From Pantoea agglomerans (GTDB taxonomy: Bacteria; Pseudomonadota; Gammaproteobacteria; Enterobacterales; Enterobacteriaceae): 64,000 nt of DNA. How positions within the stretch are numbered: the stretch's first letter is position 1; every line of letters begins with the position of its first letter. Of the stretch, positions 36,304-45,829 are shown one piece after another. Both the position numbers and the translations under genes were made by a program. The stretch spans positions 2,108,001 to 2,172,000 of the forward strand of contig NZ_CP090207.1 in the NCBI RefSeq assembly GCF_021397715.1, in the 5' to 3' direction. The notes below the pieces were generated by a model that did not search any database, was not told the origin of the DNA, and worked only from the letters and a program-made list of their open reading frames with translations.

Positions 36304-36333
36304 AGCGCGAGCCTGCTGATGCAGGCTCGCGCT
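36304..36333. terminator. Hairpin between rhaT and rhaR
   Basis: A perfect 13-bp stem (AGCGCGAGCCTGC with GCAGGCTCGCGCT) around a TGAT loop. It lies between the rhaT stop and the rhaR stop, overlapping the last two bases of rhaR. U tracts are weak on both sides, but the stem is very stable and well placed. Confidence 0.65.
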
Positions 36334-37204
36334 ATTGTGATTCAAAATCCGCGTTTTTTAATGCGTGGCCGGGTGAAATGAAACGCTGACGCCAGGCGCT
36401 GGGCGTCAGGCCGGTATCGCGGGTAAACACCACCGAAAAGTAGTTACTGTCATCAAAGCCGCAGCGGGCCGCCACTTCACTAATCAGACAATCCTGGGTA
36501 CGCAGCAGATACTTCGCCTGGCAGAGCTGCAGCTGGCGCAGATAATGGCTGATGGTCATACCGGTCTGCTGGCGAAACAGCTGCCTGAGCGCCCGCTCGT
36601 TAAGCTGGTTATGCTGGCAAAACTCGGCGAGGTCAAAAGGACGGGCAATCGCCCCCTGTAATGCGGACATCAGCAAATCTAACTGCTCACCTTCCGGCAG
36701 CGCCCACGGGCGATCGGCAGCATAGCCATGACGGCGCAGGATCAGCGCCAGCTGCAAAAACAGCGCCTCAGACAGCTGCACCGACAGGGAATCGCTTTTG
36801 CGGCTTTCGCGTTCCAGCTGACTAATCACGCCGCGCGCCAGCGCCATACCGCGCGTGGTCAGACGCCAGTAGCCGGGCGCATCGGCGCCCTGGGGTGGCA
36901 GCAGCTGATTCCAGTCCAGCCCAAGGGTGAAGCGGTCACGACAATAGAGGATATTATCCAGCACCAGGTCGTTGACGCTGTCGTAGCTGTGGCAGTCACT
37001 GTCGCGGATATAAAAAACGTCGCCACAGGTGATTAGCCAGGGACGATCGTTGAGGAGATGCAGACCGTTGCCGCGCCAGACAATGACGATTTCGCTAAAC
37101 TCATGTTGGTGCGGCGGGAAAGAGGGTTGGGGCATCCGTTCGGCTACCGCCACCGGTAAGCTGGTGGCAGGAAAATAATCATCCCGGCTGAGTATCAACG
37201 CCAT
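36332..37204 (-). CDS. rhaR: AraC-family rhamnose regulator RhaR
   Basis: RhaR, 290 residues, is the rhamnose-responsive activator of rhaSR. The N-terminal cupin sensor contains [26 protein letters not shown]. The C-terminal AraC domain (about 180-275) has two helix-turn-helix units, ending [28 protein letters not shown]. The ATG is preceded by AAGGAG. The gene starts 11 bases after the rhaS stop, so rhaS and rhaR are co-transcribed. Confidence 0.92.
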   Translation of the reverse strand: MALILSRDDYFPATSLPVAVAERMPQPSFPPHQHEFSEIVIVWRGNGLHLLNDRPWLITCGDVFYIRDSDCHSYDSVNDLVLDNILYCRDRFTLGLDWNQLLPPQGADAPGYWRLTTRGMALARGVISQLERESRKSDSLSVQLSEALFLQLALILRRHGYAADRPWALPEGEQLDLLMSALQGAIARPFDLAEFCQHNQLNERALRQLFRQQTGMTISHYLRQLQLCQAKYLLRTQDCLISEVAARCGFDDSNYFSVVFTRDTGLTPSAWRQRFISPGHALKNADFESQ

Positions 37205-37215
37205 ACTGTGCTCCT

Positions 37216-38037
37216 TTACAACATCTGCTGGCGCTCCGCTCGCGGTGCGCAGCCAAATTCGCGCCTGAACAGGGTGGAGAAGTGGTTACTGTCACCAAAT
37301 CCACACTGAAAGGCGATATCGGTAATTCGCATATCACTGTGACGCAGCAAATGGCGCGCCTGCAATAACCGCAGCCGGTTGAGGTAACGCTGCGGCGTGC
37401 TGCCGGTTTGCTGCTTCATTTGTCGATGCAGCGTGCGCAACGACAGGGAAAAACGATCGGCCAGTTCATCCCAGACAATCTCATCACTGTAGTGATCGTT
37501 GAGCCAGTCGAGCAGCCGATGCAGACGTGCCTCCTGATCCTGGCTCTGTTCGTCACGACATGCTTCACGCAGCAGCACCAGCAGTTGCAGAAACAGCTGC
37601 TCCTGGCGTGCCTGCTTCTCCAGTGACCAGACCTCATCCTGCCGCATCTGCGTCGCCACACTCAGCGCCTGGGCCATCACTTTGTGATTAATACGCCAGT
37701 GCGAAGCATAGTGTCCATCCTTATCACAGGGCAGCAGCGCCTGCAGTCCGGAGAGAAAGCGAAACGCACCCGGACTGCGATACAGCACGTTGGTCAGGCA
37801 GAGGTTCTCGGTCTGCTCATACAGGTGTCGATCGTGATCGCGCACAAAGCAGACGCAGCCGGCGCACAGCGTTTGCGGCTGCCCGTTGAACACATGAATG
37901 CCTGACCCATGCTCTACCAGCACAATTTCATGAAAATCATGATGATGTTCCGGAAAAGCCTGCTGTGGAACACGCGGCTCAATGGCGATTGCATAATCGC
38001 CTTCCGGGAAAAAATCCGCACTGTGCAAAATGGTCAT
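37216..38037 (-). CDS. rhaS: AraC-family rhamnose regulator RhaS
   Basis: RhaS, 273 residues, directly activates rhaBAD and rhaT when rhamnose is present. A cupin domain ([26 protein letters not shown]) precedes the AraC DNA-binding region ([33 protein letters not shown] and [18 protein letters not shown]). It is first in the rhaSR operon and divergent from rhaBADM. The ATG at 38037 has GAGAGG upstream. Confidence 0.93.
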   Translation of the reverse strand: MTILHSADFFPEGDYAIAIEPRVPQQAFPEHHHDFHEIVLVEHGSGIHVFNGQPQTLCAGCVCFVRDHDRHLYEQTENLCLTNVLYRSPGAFRFLSGLQALLPCDKDGHYASHWRINHKVMAQALSVATQMRQDEVWSLEKQARQEQLFLQLLVLLREACRDEQSQDQEARLHRLLDWLNDHYSDEIVWDELADRFSLSLRTLHRQMKQQTGSTPQRYLNRLRLLQARHLLRHSDMRITDIAFQCGFGDSNHFSTLFRREFGCAPRAERQQML

Positions 38038-38205
38038 TATCGCCTCTCGCCACTGTTAACAAAACCGTAACGGAGTCTAATCAGCACAGGGTCACCTTAC
38101 CTTGAATTTTCCGCTTATCTCAGCAGTAATCTTGCTGATTATTCAAGAAATCCTCAGCAGTTAACAAATTTGCGGCAGGGGTCACATCGCCTTAGCTCTC
38201 GTCTC

Positions 38206-38221
38206 TGTGATCTCTCTCACG
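38206..38221 (+). promoter_or_regulatory. CRP site in the rhaS-rhaB region
   Basis: TGTGATCTCTCTCACG fits the CRP consensus TGTGA-N6-TCACA at nine of the ten conserved bases. Its centre is about 92 bases upstream of the rhaB start point inferred from the 24-28-base leader, the same geometry as the E. coli rhaBAD promoter. Confidence 0.8.
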
Positions 38222-38229
38222 AACTTCTT

Positions 38230-38300
38230 TGCAAGTCTGCCAGTGGCCTTCGCCCGCTGGCACTGTCGGGAAGGTGGCGACCCGGCAGGATTTCTACTCT
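38230..38300 (+). promoter_or_regulatory. RhaS sites and -10 of the rhaBADM promoter
   Basis: The blocks CTGCCAGTGGCC (38237-38248) and GGGAAGGTGGCGA (38268-38280) resemble the two RhaS half sites of E. coli rhaBAD (TTGCCAATGGCC and GAGAAGGTCGCGA). TACTCT at 38295-38300 is a suitable -10 element about 33 bases before the rhaB ATG. Spacing from the CRP site also agrees. Confidence 0.65.
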
Positions 38301-38332
38301 GTGACCATCAAATCACAGGAAAAAATGCTGCC

Positions 38333-39805
38333 ATGACCAAGCGAAATATTGTTGCTATCGATCTCGGCGCATCCAGCGGACGGGTGATGCTCGCACACTG
38401 GGATGCCGCTCAGCGCCACCTCAGCCTGCGCCAGGTGCGGCGTTTCGCGAATACCCGCCAGCGTCGTGCCGGCTATGACTGCTGGGATGTGGCGATGCTG
38501 GAGCAGGAGATCCGGGCCGGACTGGCGCAGCTGGATGAAGAGGGCGTAGTGCCGGACAGCATCGGCATTGATACCTGGGGCGTGGACATGGTGCTGCTGG
38601 ATAGTGACGGCGAGCAGGTGGGTGAAGCGGTCAGCTACCGCGATGCCCGCACCCACGGTCTGATGGAGCAGGCGCAGCGCGATCTGAGCCACAGTGCAAT
38701 CTATGCCCGCACCGGCATTCAGTTTCTGCCGTTTAACACGCTTTATCAGATGCGTGCGCTGCACCAGCAGCAGCCCGACTGGCAGGCCCGCGTCGCGCAT
38801 GCGCTGATGATCCCGGACTATCTGCACTATCGCCTGACCGGCAATCTCAACTGGGAATACACCAACGCCACCACCACCCAGATGCTCAATATCGACAGCG
38901 GCGAATGGGATCGCGATCTGCTCAGCTGGGCCGGTGTCGATGCCGCCTGGTTCGGCCAGCCACAGCCGCCGGGTAATACCGTCGGCCACTGGCTAAACGC
39001 CCGCGGTGAGCGCATTCCGGTGATTGCCGTCGCCACCCACGATACCGCCAGCGCGGTACTGGCGACGCCGCTAATGCAGGACGATGCTGCCTATCTCAGT
39101 TCCGGCACCTGGTCATTAATGGGCTTTGAAAGCCTGCAACCATACGCGTCAGAGGCGGCACTGCGTGCCAATATCACCAATGAGGGCGGCGCGGAAGGCT
39201 ACCGCGTACTGAAGAACATCATGGGATTATGGTTATTGCAGCGCGTCTGCGATGAACTTCATATCGACGATCTCAGCCCGCTGATTGCCGACACCGCCCG
39301 ACAGCCCGCCTGCGTGTCATTGATCAGCCCGAACGATGCCCGCTTTATCAATCCGGACAGCATGGTCAATGAGATCCAGAATGCCTGTGCGGAGCAGGGT
39401 ATGCCGGTGCCGCAGTCCGCCGCGACCCTGGCGCGCTGCATTTTTGACAGCCTGGCGCTGCTCTACCGCGAAGTCATCACGGAGCTGGCACAGCTGCGCG
39501 GCAAACCCTTCAGTCAGCTGCACGTTGTGGGCGGCGGCAGCCAGAATCATTTCCTTAATCAACTGTGCGCCGATGCCTGTCAGATTCCGGTGCTGGCCGG
39601 ACCGATTGAAGCATCCACGCTGGGCAACGTAGGCTGTCAGCTGATCGCGCTCGGCGAGCTGACCGATGTAGCCGATTTCCGCTGCTGCGTGGTCAACAAT
39701 TTCCCGCTCAAAAAATTTGAACCGCAAACAAACAGCGCTTTTGGTGCCAGTCAGGCACGCTTTGTGGCGCTGAGTCAACCCGCTAAGGAACTCGCTTATG
39801 ACTAA
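38333..39805 (+). CDS. rhaB: Rhamnulokinase RhaB
   Basis: RhaB phosphorylates L-rhamnulose with ATP to rhamnulose 1-phosphate. The 490-residue FGGY-family kinase has the phosphate-1 motif [30 protein letters not shown] and the C-terminal [24 protein letters not shown] at 38333 gives the conserved family start; the in-frame ATG at 38207 lies inside the CRP site and is excluded. A three-codon frame (ATG CTG CCA TGA, 38325-38336) overlaps the start. It overlaps rhaA by 8 bases. Confidence 0.95.
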   Translation: MTKRNIVAIDLGASSGRVMLAHWDAAQRHLSLRQVRRFANTRQRRAGYDCWDVAMLEQEIRAGLAQLDEEGVVPDSIGIDTWGVDMVLLDSDGEQVGEAVSYRDARTHGLMEQAQRDLSHSAIYARTGIQFLPFNTLYQMRALHQQQPDWQARVAHALMIPDYLHYRLTGNLNWEYTNATTTQMLNIDSGEWDRDLLSWAGVDAAWFGQPQPPGNTVGHWLNARGERIPVIAVATHDTASAVLATPLMQDDAAYLSSGTWSLMGFESLQPYASEAALRANITNEGGAEGYRVLKNIMGLWLLQRVCDELHIDDLSPLIADTARQPACVSLISPNDARFINPDSMVNEIQNACAEQGMPVPQSAATLARCIFDSLALLYREVITELAQLRGKPFSQLHVVGGGSQNHFLNQLCADACQIPVLAGPIEASTLGNVGCQLIALGELTDVADFRCCVVNNFPLKKFEPQTNSAFGASQARFVALSQPAKELAYD

Positions 39806-41054
39806 GCAGATTGAACAGGCTTTTGAACTGGCTAAACAACGTTACGCCGACATCGGGGTTGATGTTGAACAGGCCATCCGCCAGCTGGATAGCATCCCGG
39901 TTTCCATGCACTGCTGGCAGGGCGATGATGTCCGGGGCTTCGAAAACCCGCAGGGCGAATTAACTGGCGGTATTCAGGCAACCGGCAACTATCCGGGACG
40001 CGCCCGAAACGCAGGCGAGTTGCGGGCCGATCTTGATAAAGCGATGTCACTGATTCCCGGCGCTAAACGCCTGAACCTGCACGCCATCTATCTGGAGAGC
40101 GACAAGCCGGTGGCGCGTGATGCGATTGAACCGGAACATTTCGCTAACTGGGTCAGCTGGGCCAAAGAGAACAAGCTGGGGCTGGACTTCAATCCGAGCT
40201 GCTTCTCTCATCCGCTGAGTGCCGACGGTTTTACGCTTTCCCATGCCGATAAAACCATTCGCCAGTTCTGGATCGACCACTGTAAAGCCAGCCGCCGGGT
40301 CTCCGCCTCATTTGGTGAGCAGCTGGGCACGCCTTCGGTCATGAACATCTGGGTACCGGATGGCATGAAAGATATCACCGTGGATCGTCTGGCCCCGCGT
40401 CAGCGTCTGATGAGCGCCCTGGATGAGATCATCTCAGAAAAACTCAACCCGCAGCACCATATCGACGCGGTAGAGAGCAAGCTGTTTGGCATTGGCGCTG
40501 AGAGCTACACCGTGGGCTCAAATGAGTTTTATCTCGGTTACGCCGCCAGCCGCCAGACGGCACTATGCCTGGATGCCGGTCACTTCCATCCGACCGAAGT
40601 GATCTCCGACAAAATCTCCGCCGCCATGCTTTATGTCCCGCGTCTGTTACTGCATGTCAGCCGTCCGGTGCGCTGGGACAGCGATCACGTGGTGCTGCTG
40701 GATGATGAAACGCAGGCGATCGCCAGCGAGATTGTCCGTCATCAGCTGTTTGACAAGGTACACATCGGTCTCGACTTCTTTGATGCCTCCATCAACCGCA
40801 TCGCGGCCTGGGTTATCGGTACCCGCAACGCCAAAAAAGCGCTGCTGCGCGCCTTGCTGGAACCCACCGATCGTCTGCGCCAGGTGGAAGCTGACGGCGA
40901 TTACACCGCCCGACTGGCGCTGCTGGAAGAGCAGAAGTCACTGCCGTGGCAGGCGGTATGGGAAGCCTGGTGCCTGCGTCACGATGTGCCCGCCGATGCC
41001 AGCTGGCTGAGCGATGTCCGTCACTATGAACAACAAATCTTGAGTCAACGTTAA
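39798..41054 (+). CDS. rhaA: L-rhamnose isomerase RhaA
   Basis: RhaA converts L-rhamnose to L-rhamnulose. The 418 residues match E. coli RhaA (419). Metal-binding and active-site segments are intact: [32 protein letters not shown] and [13 protein letters not shown]. It overlaps rhaB by 8 bases and is followed by rhaD after 9 bases. Confidence 0.96.
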   Translation: MTKQIEQAFELAKQRYADIGVDVEQAIRQLDSIPVSMHCWQGDDVRGFENPQGELTGGIQATGNYPGRARNAGELRADLDKAMSLIPGAKRLNLHAIYLESDKPVARDAIEPEHFANWVSWAKENKLGLDFNPSCFSHPLSADGFTLSHADKTIRQFWIDHCKASRRVSASFGEQLGTPSVMNIWVPDGMKDITVDRLAPRQRLMSALDEIISEKLNPQHHIDAVESKLFGIGAESYTVGSNEFYLGYAASRQTALCLDAGHFHPTEVISDKISAAMLYVPRLLLHVSRPVRWDSDHVVLLDDETQAIASEIVRHQLFDKVHIGLDFFDASINRIAAWVIGTRNAKKALLRALLEPTDRLRQVEADGDYTARLALLEEQKSLPWQAVWEAWCLRHDVPADASWLSDVRHYEQQILSQR

Positions 41055-41063
41055 GGATTCACT

Positions 41064-41906
41064 ATGCAAAGCATTCTTTCTTCCTGGTTTGTTCAGGGAA
41101 TGGTTAAAGCAACCAGCGATATGTGGCTGAAGGGCTGGGATGAGCGTAACGGCGGTAACGTCAGCCTGCGTCTGCTGGAGGAGGAGGTGAAACCTTTTGC
41201 TGCCGATTTCTATGCACAACCGCGCTGCATTGAACTGACACAACCCGCGCCCGCGCTGGCAAACTGCTGGTTTCTGGTGACCGGATCGGGCAAGTTCTTC
41301 CGTAACGTGCAGCTAGATCCCGCCGATTGTCTGGCGTTGCTGCAGGTGGATGACAAAGGACTCTCGTTCAAAATTCATTGGGGACTGTCGAATGGCGGCC
41401 TGCCAACGTCTGAACTGGCCTCCCATTTCCAGTCACATGGCGTGCGTAAAGCGGTCAGCAACGGCGCGGATCGCGTCATCATGCACTGCCACGCCACTAA
41501 CTTCATGTCCCTGAGCTATGTGGTTGAACTCGATTCAGCCCGCTTTACCCGTCTGTTGTGGGAAGGCAGTACCGAATGTCTGGTGGTGTTCCCGGATGGC
41601 GTCGGCATCTTACCCTGGATGGTACCCGGCACCGACGGTATTGGCGCGGCCACCGCGGAACAGATGCAGTCGCACAGCCTGGTCATGTGGCCGTTCCACG
41701 GCATCTTTGGCAGCGGACCCACACTGGATGAAACCTTTGGTCTGATTGATACCGCGGAAAAATCCTCTGAAGTGATCGTTAAGGTGCTGTCGATGGGCGG
41801 GATGCGGCAGAGTATCACCACCGAACAACTGGTGGCGCTGGGCGAACGCTTCGGGGTGAATCCGTGGCAGGCGGCGCTGGACGTGGGGCCAGCCAATGCT
41901 TCGTAA
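41064..41906 (+). CDS. rhaD: Rhamnulose-1-phosphate aldolase RhaD
   Basis: RhaD is a zinc-dependent class II aldolase that splits rhamnulose 1-phosphate into dihydroxyacetone phosphate and L-lactaldehyde, the AldA substrate. The 280 residues include the phosphate-binding [11 protein letters not shown] and [12 protein letters not shown], and the catalytic and zinc-binding [10 protein letters not shown]. The gene overlaps rhaM by 11 bases. Confidence 0.95.
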   Translation: MQSILSSWFVQGMVKATSDMWLKGWDERNGGNVSLRLLEEEVKPFAADFYAQPRCIELTQPAPALANCWFLVTGSGKFFRNVQLDPADCLALLQVDDKGLSFKIHWGLSNGGLPTSELASHFQSHGVRKAVSNGADRVIMHCHATNFMSLSYVVELDSARFTRLLWEGSTECLVVFPDGVGILPWMVPGTDGIGAATAEQMQSHSLVMWPFHGIFGSGPTLDETFGLIDTAEKSSEVIVKVLSMGGMRQSITTEQLVALGERFGVNPWQAALDVGPANAS

Positions 41907-42210
41907 AGCCTTTGTGATGCAGGTGAATGCTGACTGTCACGCAGAATATGAACGTCGTCATTCTCCCATCTGGCCAGAACTGGCCGAAACGCTGAAGGCG
42001 CATGGCGCGCACAACTATGCCATCTGGCTGGATGCGGATCGCAACCTGTTGTTCGCCAGCGTTGAGATCGAGTCAGAAGCGCGCTGGAATGCTGTTGCAG
42101 AGACGGAAGTGTGCCAGCGCTGGTGGGCATCGATGAAGGATCTGATGCCTTCTAATCAGGACAACAGTCCGATCAGCCAGCCTTTAAAACCGGTTTTCTT
42201 TCTCGACTGA
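41896..42210 (+). CDS. rhaM: L-rhamnose mutarotase RhaM
   Basis: RhaM, 104 residues, interconverts alpha and beta anomers of L-rhamnose. It matches the E. coli protein in length and motifs ([49 protein letters not shown] end). It is the last gene of rhaBADM, overlapping rhaD by 11 bases, and is followed by a strong terminator. Confidence 0.95.
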   Translation: MLRKAFVMQVNADCHAEYERRHSPIWPELAETLKAHGAHNYAIWLDADRNLLFASVEIESEARWNAVAETEVCQRWWASMKDLMPSNQDNSPISQPLKPVFFLD

Positions 42211-42248
42211 TCGCCTTCGGGTCACAGAAAGGCTATCGGCTTACCAAC

Positions 42249-42284
42249 AATCAGGACGGTGTTATCACCGCCCTGATTTTTTTA
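42249..42284 (+). terminator. Terminator of rhaBADM
   Basis: AATCAGGACGGTG (42249-42261) pairs with CACCGCCCTGATT (42266-42278), with one A-C mismatch, over a TTAT loop. Eight or nine T in a row follow, a classical intrinsic terminator. Confidence 0.9.
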
Positions 42285-42292
42285 CGCTGATT

Positions 42293-42943
42293 TTACGCTT
42301 TGTGCTGACACAAGCCGGTCAGCGTCGGCCACATCGCCATCAACGTATCAATGATGTTGTCCAGATCGGCCCGCGGCGCACCTTCGCGCGCCCGAACAGA
42401 CATCCCCTGCAGCATACAACCCAGATAGCGCGCGACCGCCGCAATATTTACCGATTCGCTCAGTTCGCCACGTTGCTGACGTCTCAGCAGAAAATGGCTC
42501 AGCGTACTCTCCTGTGACTGATGGTGCTGCTGTAACATCGTGGCGATCTCAGCTGAGGCCGCTGACAGGGTGGTCGACGTACAGATAAAGAAGCAGCCGC
42601 CGGGCGAATCGCGATCGGTGAAGCAGGCCGCCGTGGCACGAAAATAGCCTTCGATCGCCTGATCGACCGGCAACTCATCGTTACCCAGTGACGTATCACG
42701 CCAGGCGCTGAACTTCTCCACGTAGCGCTCCATGGCTGCCCGGAATAATCCCTCTTTATTAGCGAACTCAGCATAGAGCGTGGGCGCTTTTGCCCCGGTT
42801 GCCGCCACCAGATCGGCCAGCGACGTCCCCTCGTAACCGTGGGTCCAGAACAGGTTCAGCGCCTTATCGAGCGCAGCTTCACGGTCGAAAACTTTGGGAC
42901 GACCGCGGCACTTCTTCACGTCGCATTCCTGAATCTGGCTCAT
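42293..42943 (-). CDS. TetR-family regulator, ComR-like
   Basis: A 216-residue TetR-type repressor. The DNA-binding N-terminus is LFWTHGYEGTSLADLVAATGAKAPTLYAEFANKEGLF, followed by a helical ligand domain. A divergent TetR repressor next to bhsA-type genes is the arrangement of E. coli comR (ycfQ) and bhsA, where ComR senses copper. The N-terminal CDVKKC and central GGCFFIC cysteines would suit metal or redox sensing. I call it ComR-like by context; this needs a search to confirm. Two copies of a palindrome in the intergenic region are its likely operators. Confidence 0.82.
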   Translation of the reverse strand: MSQIQECDVKKCRGRPKVFDREAALDKALNLFWTHGYEGTSLADLVAATGAKAPTLYAEFANKEGLFRAAMERYVEKFSAWRDTSLGNDELPVDQAIEGYFRATAACFTDRDSPGGCFFICTSTTLSAASAEIATMLQQHHQSQESTLSHFLLRRQQRGELSESVNIAAVARYLGCMLQGMSVRAREGAPRADLDNIIDTLMAMWPTLTGLCQHKA

Positions 42944-42975
42944 AGATCCTCTCGGGTAGTGAAATACCCTATTAA

Positions 42976-42991
42976 ATTACCGATCATTAAT
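42976..42991. promoter_or_regulatory. TetR operator candidate 1 (autoregulatory)
   Basis: ATTACCGATCATTAAT, a palindrome with four-base arms ATTA/TAAT around a central GATC, lies 33 bases before the tetR start. Its reverse complement, ATTAATGATCGGTAAT, matches candidate 2 at 14 of 16 positions. Confidence 0.65.
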
Positions 42992-43143
42992 AAAATGTGC
43001 AAGGGCCGGTTCACGCAGCCGCAATACCCATTGCCATTTTGTGCGACGGCGCTCGCTTATCGCCCCTAAGGTTAAGTGAAAAAGGGGGCTGAAGCCCATA
43101 ATCACGCCACTTCGCGAATAAAATAACGCTCATTAAATAAATA

Positions 43144-43173
43144 TTGACGACCTGCCACAAAGGGTTCTATCAT
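43144..43173 (+). promoter_or_regulatory. Promoter of the bhsA-like pair
   Basis: TTGACG (43144-43149), an 18-base spacer and TATCAT (43168-43173) form a good sigma-70 promoter. The predicted start near 43180 lies inside the second TetR operator candidate, so a bound repressor would block initiation. Confidence 0.65.
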
Positions 43174-43176
43174 TTA

Positions 43177-43192
43177 GTTAATGATCGTTAAT
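43177..43192. promoter_or_regulatory. TetR operator candidate 2
   Basis: GTTAATGATCGTTAAT shares the arrangement (A/G)TTAATGATCG(G/T)TAAT with candidate 1 and covers the expected transcription start of the bhsA-like genes. The central GATC is also a Dam methylation site. Confidence 0.65.
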
Positions 43193-43242
43193 TAAATAGC
43201 GACACACATTTTCCACTACCGAATATGAAGAGAGAGAAACCC

Positions 43243-43500
43243 ATGAAAAGCATCAAACTCAGCCTGGCCGCCATCGCACTGACTACTCTGACTTTTGGCG
43301 CATTCGCCGCTGAACAGGTCAGCAGTGACCCAATCAATCAGCAGCCTGTCGGCACTATTTCAGTCCAGGGCGGCAGCAACCTGCAGTCTGTTGAAGCGCA
43401 GTTAAATGCCAAAGCGGATGAAGCCGGTGCCAAATCGTTCCGCATCACCTCAACCAGTGGTCAGAACAAATTACACGGCACGGCTGTGATTTATCAGTAA
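43243..43500 (+). CDS. BhsA/YdgH-family periplasmic protein (copy 1)
   Basis: An 85-residue secreted protein: a signal peptide (1-22, ending GAFA) and one YdgH/BhsA/McbA domain (QQPVGTISVQGGSNLQSVEAQLNAKADEAGAKSFRITSTSGQNKLHGTAVIY). BhsA is an envelope stress and biofilm protein, but the biochemical role is unclear. ATG at 43243 is preceded by AGAGAG; the ATG at 43225 six codons earlier is unlikely. The second, similar gene begins 24 bases after its stop, and the pair resembles a tandem duplication. Confidence 0.87.
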   Translation: MKSIKLSLAAIALTTLTFGAFAAEQVSSDPINQQPVGTISVQGGSNLQSVEAQLNAKADEAGAKSFRITSTSGQNKLHGTAVIYQ

Positions 43501-43524
43501 TTGATTGTTGAGAAGGGGTTCGTT

Positions 43525-43782
43525 ATGAAAAGATTCACTATTATGGCGATGGCTGCGCTACTCAGCAGCCTCTCCTTTGCCAGCGTGGCGGCCCAGCAGG
43601 TGACACATTCACCGCTGGATCAGCAAAAAATCGGCGTCATCAGCGCGACAGGCAGCACTAACCTGACCTCGCTGGAACAACAACTGTCAGAAAAGGCCAG
43701 CGATGTCGGCGCAAAGTCTTTCCGCATCACTTCGACCTCTGGCAACAACAACCTGCATGGCACCGCAGTACTTTATAAGTAA
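43525..43782 (+). CDS. BhsA/YdgH-family periplasmic protein (copy 2)
   Basis: An 85-residue paralogue of the preceding gene. Signal peptide (1-22, ending SVAA), then the same domain (QQKIGVISATGSTNLTSLEQQLSEKASDVGAKSFRITSTSGNNNLHGTAVLYK). The C-terminal halves of the two proteins are nearly identical, while the signal peptides differ. ATG at 43525 follows GAAGGGG; the apparent TTG start at 43501 is not favoured. A strong terminator follows, so the two genes form one transcript. Confidence 0.87.
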   Translation: MKRFTIMAMAALLSSLSFASVAAQQVTHSPLDQQKIGVISATGSTNLTSLEQQLSEKASDVGAKSFRITSTSGNNNLHGTAVLYK

Positions 43783-43790
43783 GCTGAAAC

Positions 43791-43825
43791 AGGCTTCAGA
43801 TAAACCCTTATCTGAAGCCTTTTTT
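43791..43825 (+). terminator. Terminator of the bhsA-like pair
   Basis: AGGCTTCAGATAA (43791-43803) pairs perfectly with TTATCTGAAGCCT (43808-43820) over an ACCC loop, followed by TTTTT. A very strong intrinsic terminator. Confidence 0.92.
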
Positions 43826-45010
43826 CTAGCCGTTGCTGCGTAATTGCGGGTAGCGGCGGAAAATATAGACGCACCAGAGCAGCGCCACCAGACCAATCAT
43901 CCCACCGACATTGCCCACATCGGCCATCTTAAAGTGCAGGCTGACCTGATTCCCCAGCAACGCACCTGCGCCAATCCCGATATTGTAGATACCCGACATC
44001 AGCGACATCGCGACGTCGGTCGCGTCCGGTGCCAGCGACAATACCCGCACCTGCATCCCCAGGCCGATCATCATCATCGCCATCCCCCAGACAATGCACA
44101 GGATGGAGATCGCCGTGGGGCGAACCGCAGCGAAAATCAGCAGCCCCATGCAGAGCGTAATCAGCGCTATCGCGGCAATCAGCAGAGCGGAAGGGAATTT
44201 ATTGCCCAGCGAACTGAACAACAGGCTACCGATAATGCCCGCTGAACCAAACATCAGCAGCAGCAGAGTGGTGAAGTTTTCGCCCGAATGCGCAACCGCC
44301 TGCATAAAGGGTTCGATGTAGCTGTAGGCGGTGTAATGCGCCGTCACCACCAGCGTGACCAGCAGATACATGCTGACCAGCGCCGGACGACGGAACAGCA
44401 TCGGTACGCTGCTCAGTGAGCCGGTGTGTTCACTCGGCAGACGCGGCAGAATCCGCACCAGCATGATCATCAGCACCAGCGCGGAAAGGCCGATAGCGCC
44501 AAATGTTGTACGCCAGCCCAGATACTGACCGACCACGCGGCCAATCGGTACGCCCAGCACCATGGCAAGCGCCGTACCGGTGGCGAGCATGCTCAGCGCC
44601 TGGGTTTTCTTACCGGCCGGGGCCACGCGGATCGCCAGCGAGGCGGTGATCGACCAGAACACCGCATGGGAAAGCGCGATGCCGATGCGTGAAACGATCA
44701 GCGATCGGAAGTCCCAGGCTACCGTTGACAGCACATGGCTGGCGATAAAAATCAGGAACAGCACACCGAGCAGCATTCGTCGCTCAATATTGCGGGTCAG
44801 AAGCATCAGCGGCAGAGAGAGCAGCGCCACCACCCAGGCATAGATGGTCAGCATGATGCCAACATCAGCGGTCTGCATCGAAAAATCAGCGGCGATATCG
44901 GAGAGCAGGCCAACTGGCACAAATTCAGTGGTGTTGAACACAAAGGCGGCAATAGCCAGCAACACCACGCGAAGCCAGGCCGTTTTACGTGAAACAGTAG
45001 TTGATTGCAT
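43826..45010 (-). CDS. sotB: Sugar efflux transporter SotB
   Basis: A 394-residue 12-helix MFS exporter very similar to E. coli SotB (YdeA). The N-terminal [35 protein letters not shown] and the [36 protein letters not shown] segment near the end are characteristic. SotB exports arabinose and IPTG-like sugars when they accumulate. The 3' end lies right behind the bhsA-like terminator. Confidence 0.9.
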   Translation of the reverse strand: MQSTTVSRKTAWLRVVLLAIAAFVFNTTEFVPVGLLSDIAADFSMQTADVGIMLTIYAWVVALLSLPLMLLTRNIERRMLLGVLFLIFIASHVLSTVAWDFRSLIVSRIGIALSHAVFWSITASLAIRVAPAGKKTQALSMLATGTALAMVLGVPIGRVVGQYLGWRTTFGAIGLSALVLMIMLVRILPRLPSEHTGSLSSVPMLFRRPALVSMYLLVTLVVTAHYTAYSYIEPFMQAVAHSGENFTTLLLLMFGSAGIIGSLLFSSLGNKFPSALLIAAIALITLCMGLLIFAAVRPTAISILCIVWGMAMMMIGLGMQVRVLSLAPDATDVAMSLMSGIYNIGIGAGALLGNQVSLHFKMADVGNVGGMIGLVALLWCVYIFRRYPQLRSNG

Positions 45011-45184
45011 GAGGAGTCAAGTCAGTCAGAACAGCGAATCGGATGTGGCAGAAACATCCAGCGAAAGTGACCTGCGTCACAAATTACTGACTATTGTAGT
45101 GAATAAACCGGGAAGGGGAACCTTATAAACCGTTTTTAATCCTGATTATTTTTTATCGCCCGTTGGCCGGGCGATAGCCTGAGG

Positions 45185-45727
45185 TTATTGACCGCGTCGG
45201 CGTGCCGGCATCATTCGCAGCAACGTATTGTCCTTCAGCAGATAATGATGAAACAGTGCCGCCACCGCATGCAGTCCGATAAGCCAGTAACCCAGCGGTG
45301 CCAGCGTCTCATGCCAGTCAATCAGCCAGTCGGCGAGATCAAAATTGGGTACGGCTGCCACCGGCATACTGATGCCGAACAGCCACCATTCGCGGCCTTT
45401 CAGATAGCGTGACGTCAGCCCAAGAATCGGCAGCGTGATAAACAGAGCATAAATAAGCGTATGGGTCAGATGCGCCAGCCCGGTTTGCCAGCGACGTATA
45501 GCCGGCGTAATCGCTGGCGTACGATGACGGGTGCGCAGCACCAGACGGGCAATCATCAGCACCAGTACCGACGCGCCTGCGCTGAAGTGGGTAATGATCA
45601 TGGCATAACCCTGCCACGAACCGCGCTGTGCAAAACCGCGCAGCTCAATCGTGGCATAGGCGATGACCACCAGCACAAAGGTCAGCCAGTGAAGGGCAAT
45701 TTGAGATCCAGCATATTTTTCCCGCAT
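45185..45727 (-). CDS. cybB: Cytochrome b561
   Basis: A 180-residue inner-membrane dihaem cytochrome b561 with four helices. The haem-binding histidines lie in QIALHWLTF (helix 1), IITHFSAGASVLVLMIARL (helix 2) and near the end in DWHETLAPLGYWLIGLHAVAALFHHYLLKDNTLLRMMP. It matches E. coli CybB, a superoxide:ubiquinone oxidoreductase by later work. It lies alone on the minus strand. Confidence 0.93.
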   Translation of the reverse strand: MREKYAGSQIALHWLTFVLVVIAYATIELRGFAQRGSWQGYAMIITHFSAGASVLVLMIARLVLRTRHRTPAITPAIRRWQTGLAHLTHTLIYALFITLPILGLTSRYLKGREWWLFGISMPVAAVPNFDLADWLIDWHETLAPLGYWLIGLHAVAALFHHYLLKDNTLLRMMPARRRGQ

Positions 45728-45829
45728 GGTAAAACCCGCTAAACAAAATCAGGCCTTCTAACATAACGGAAAATAGCGGTAAATCTTAACAAATTAGCGC
45801 AGCGGGATAACTTTTCCGCCGCCACGACG

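Noticed and set aside
38207..38332. Upstream in-frame ATG extending rhaB by 42 codons
   Set aside because: The ATG lies within the CRP site and the extension covers the RhaS sites; homologous kinases begin at 38333.
45154..45176. GC stem TATCGCCCG / CGGGCGATA downstream of cybB
   Set aside because: It is a real hairpin, but for cybB the sequence after the stem is A-rich in the RNA, not U-rich, and the T run lies on the wrong side, so I do not list it as a terminator.
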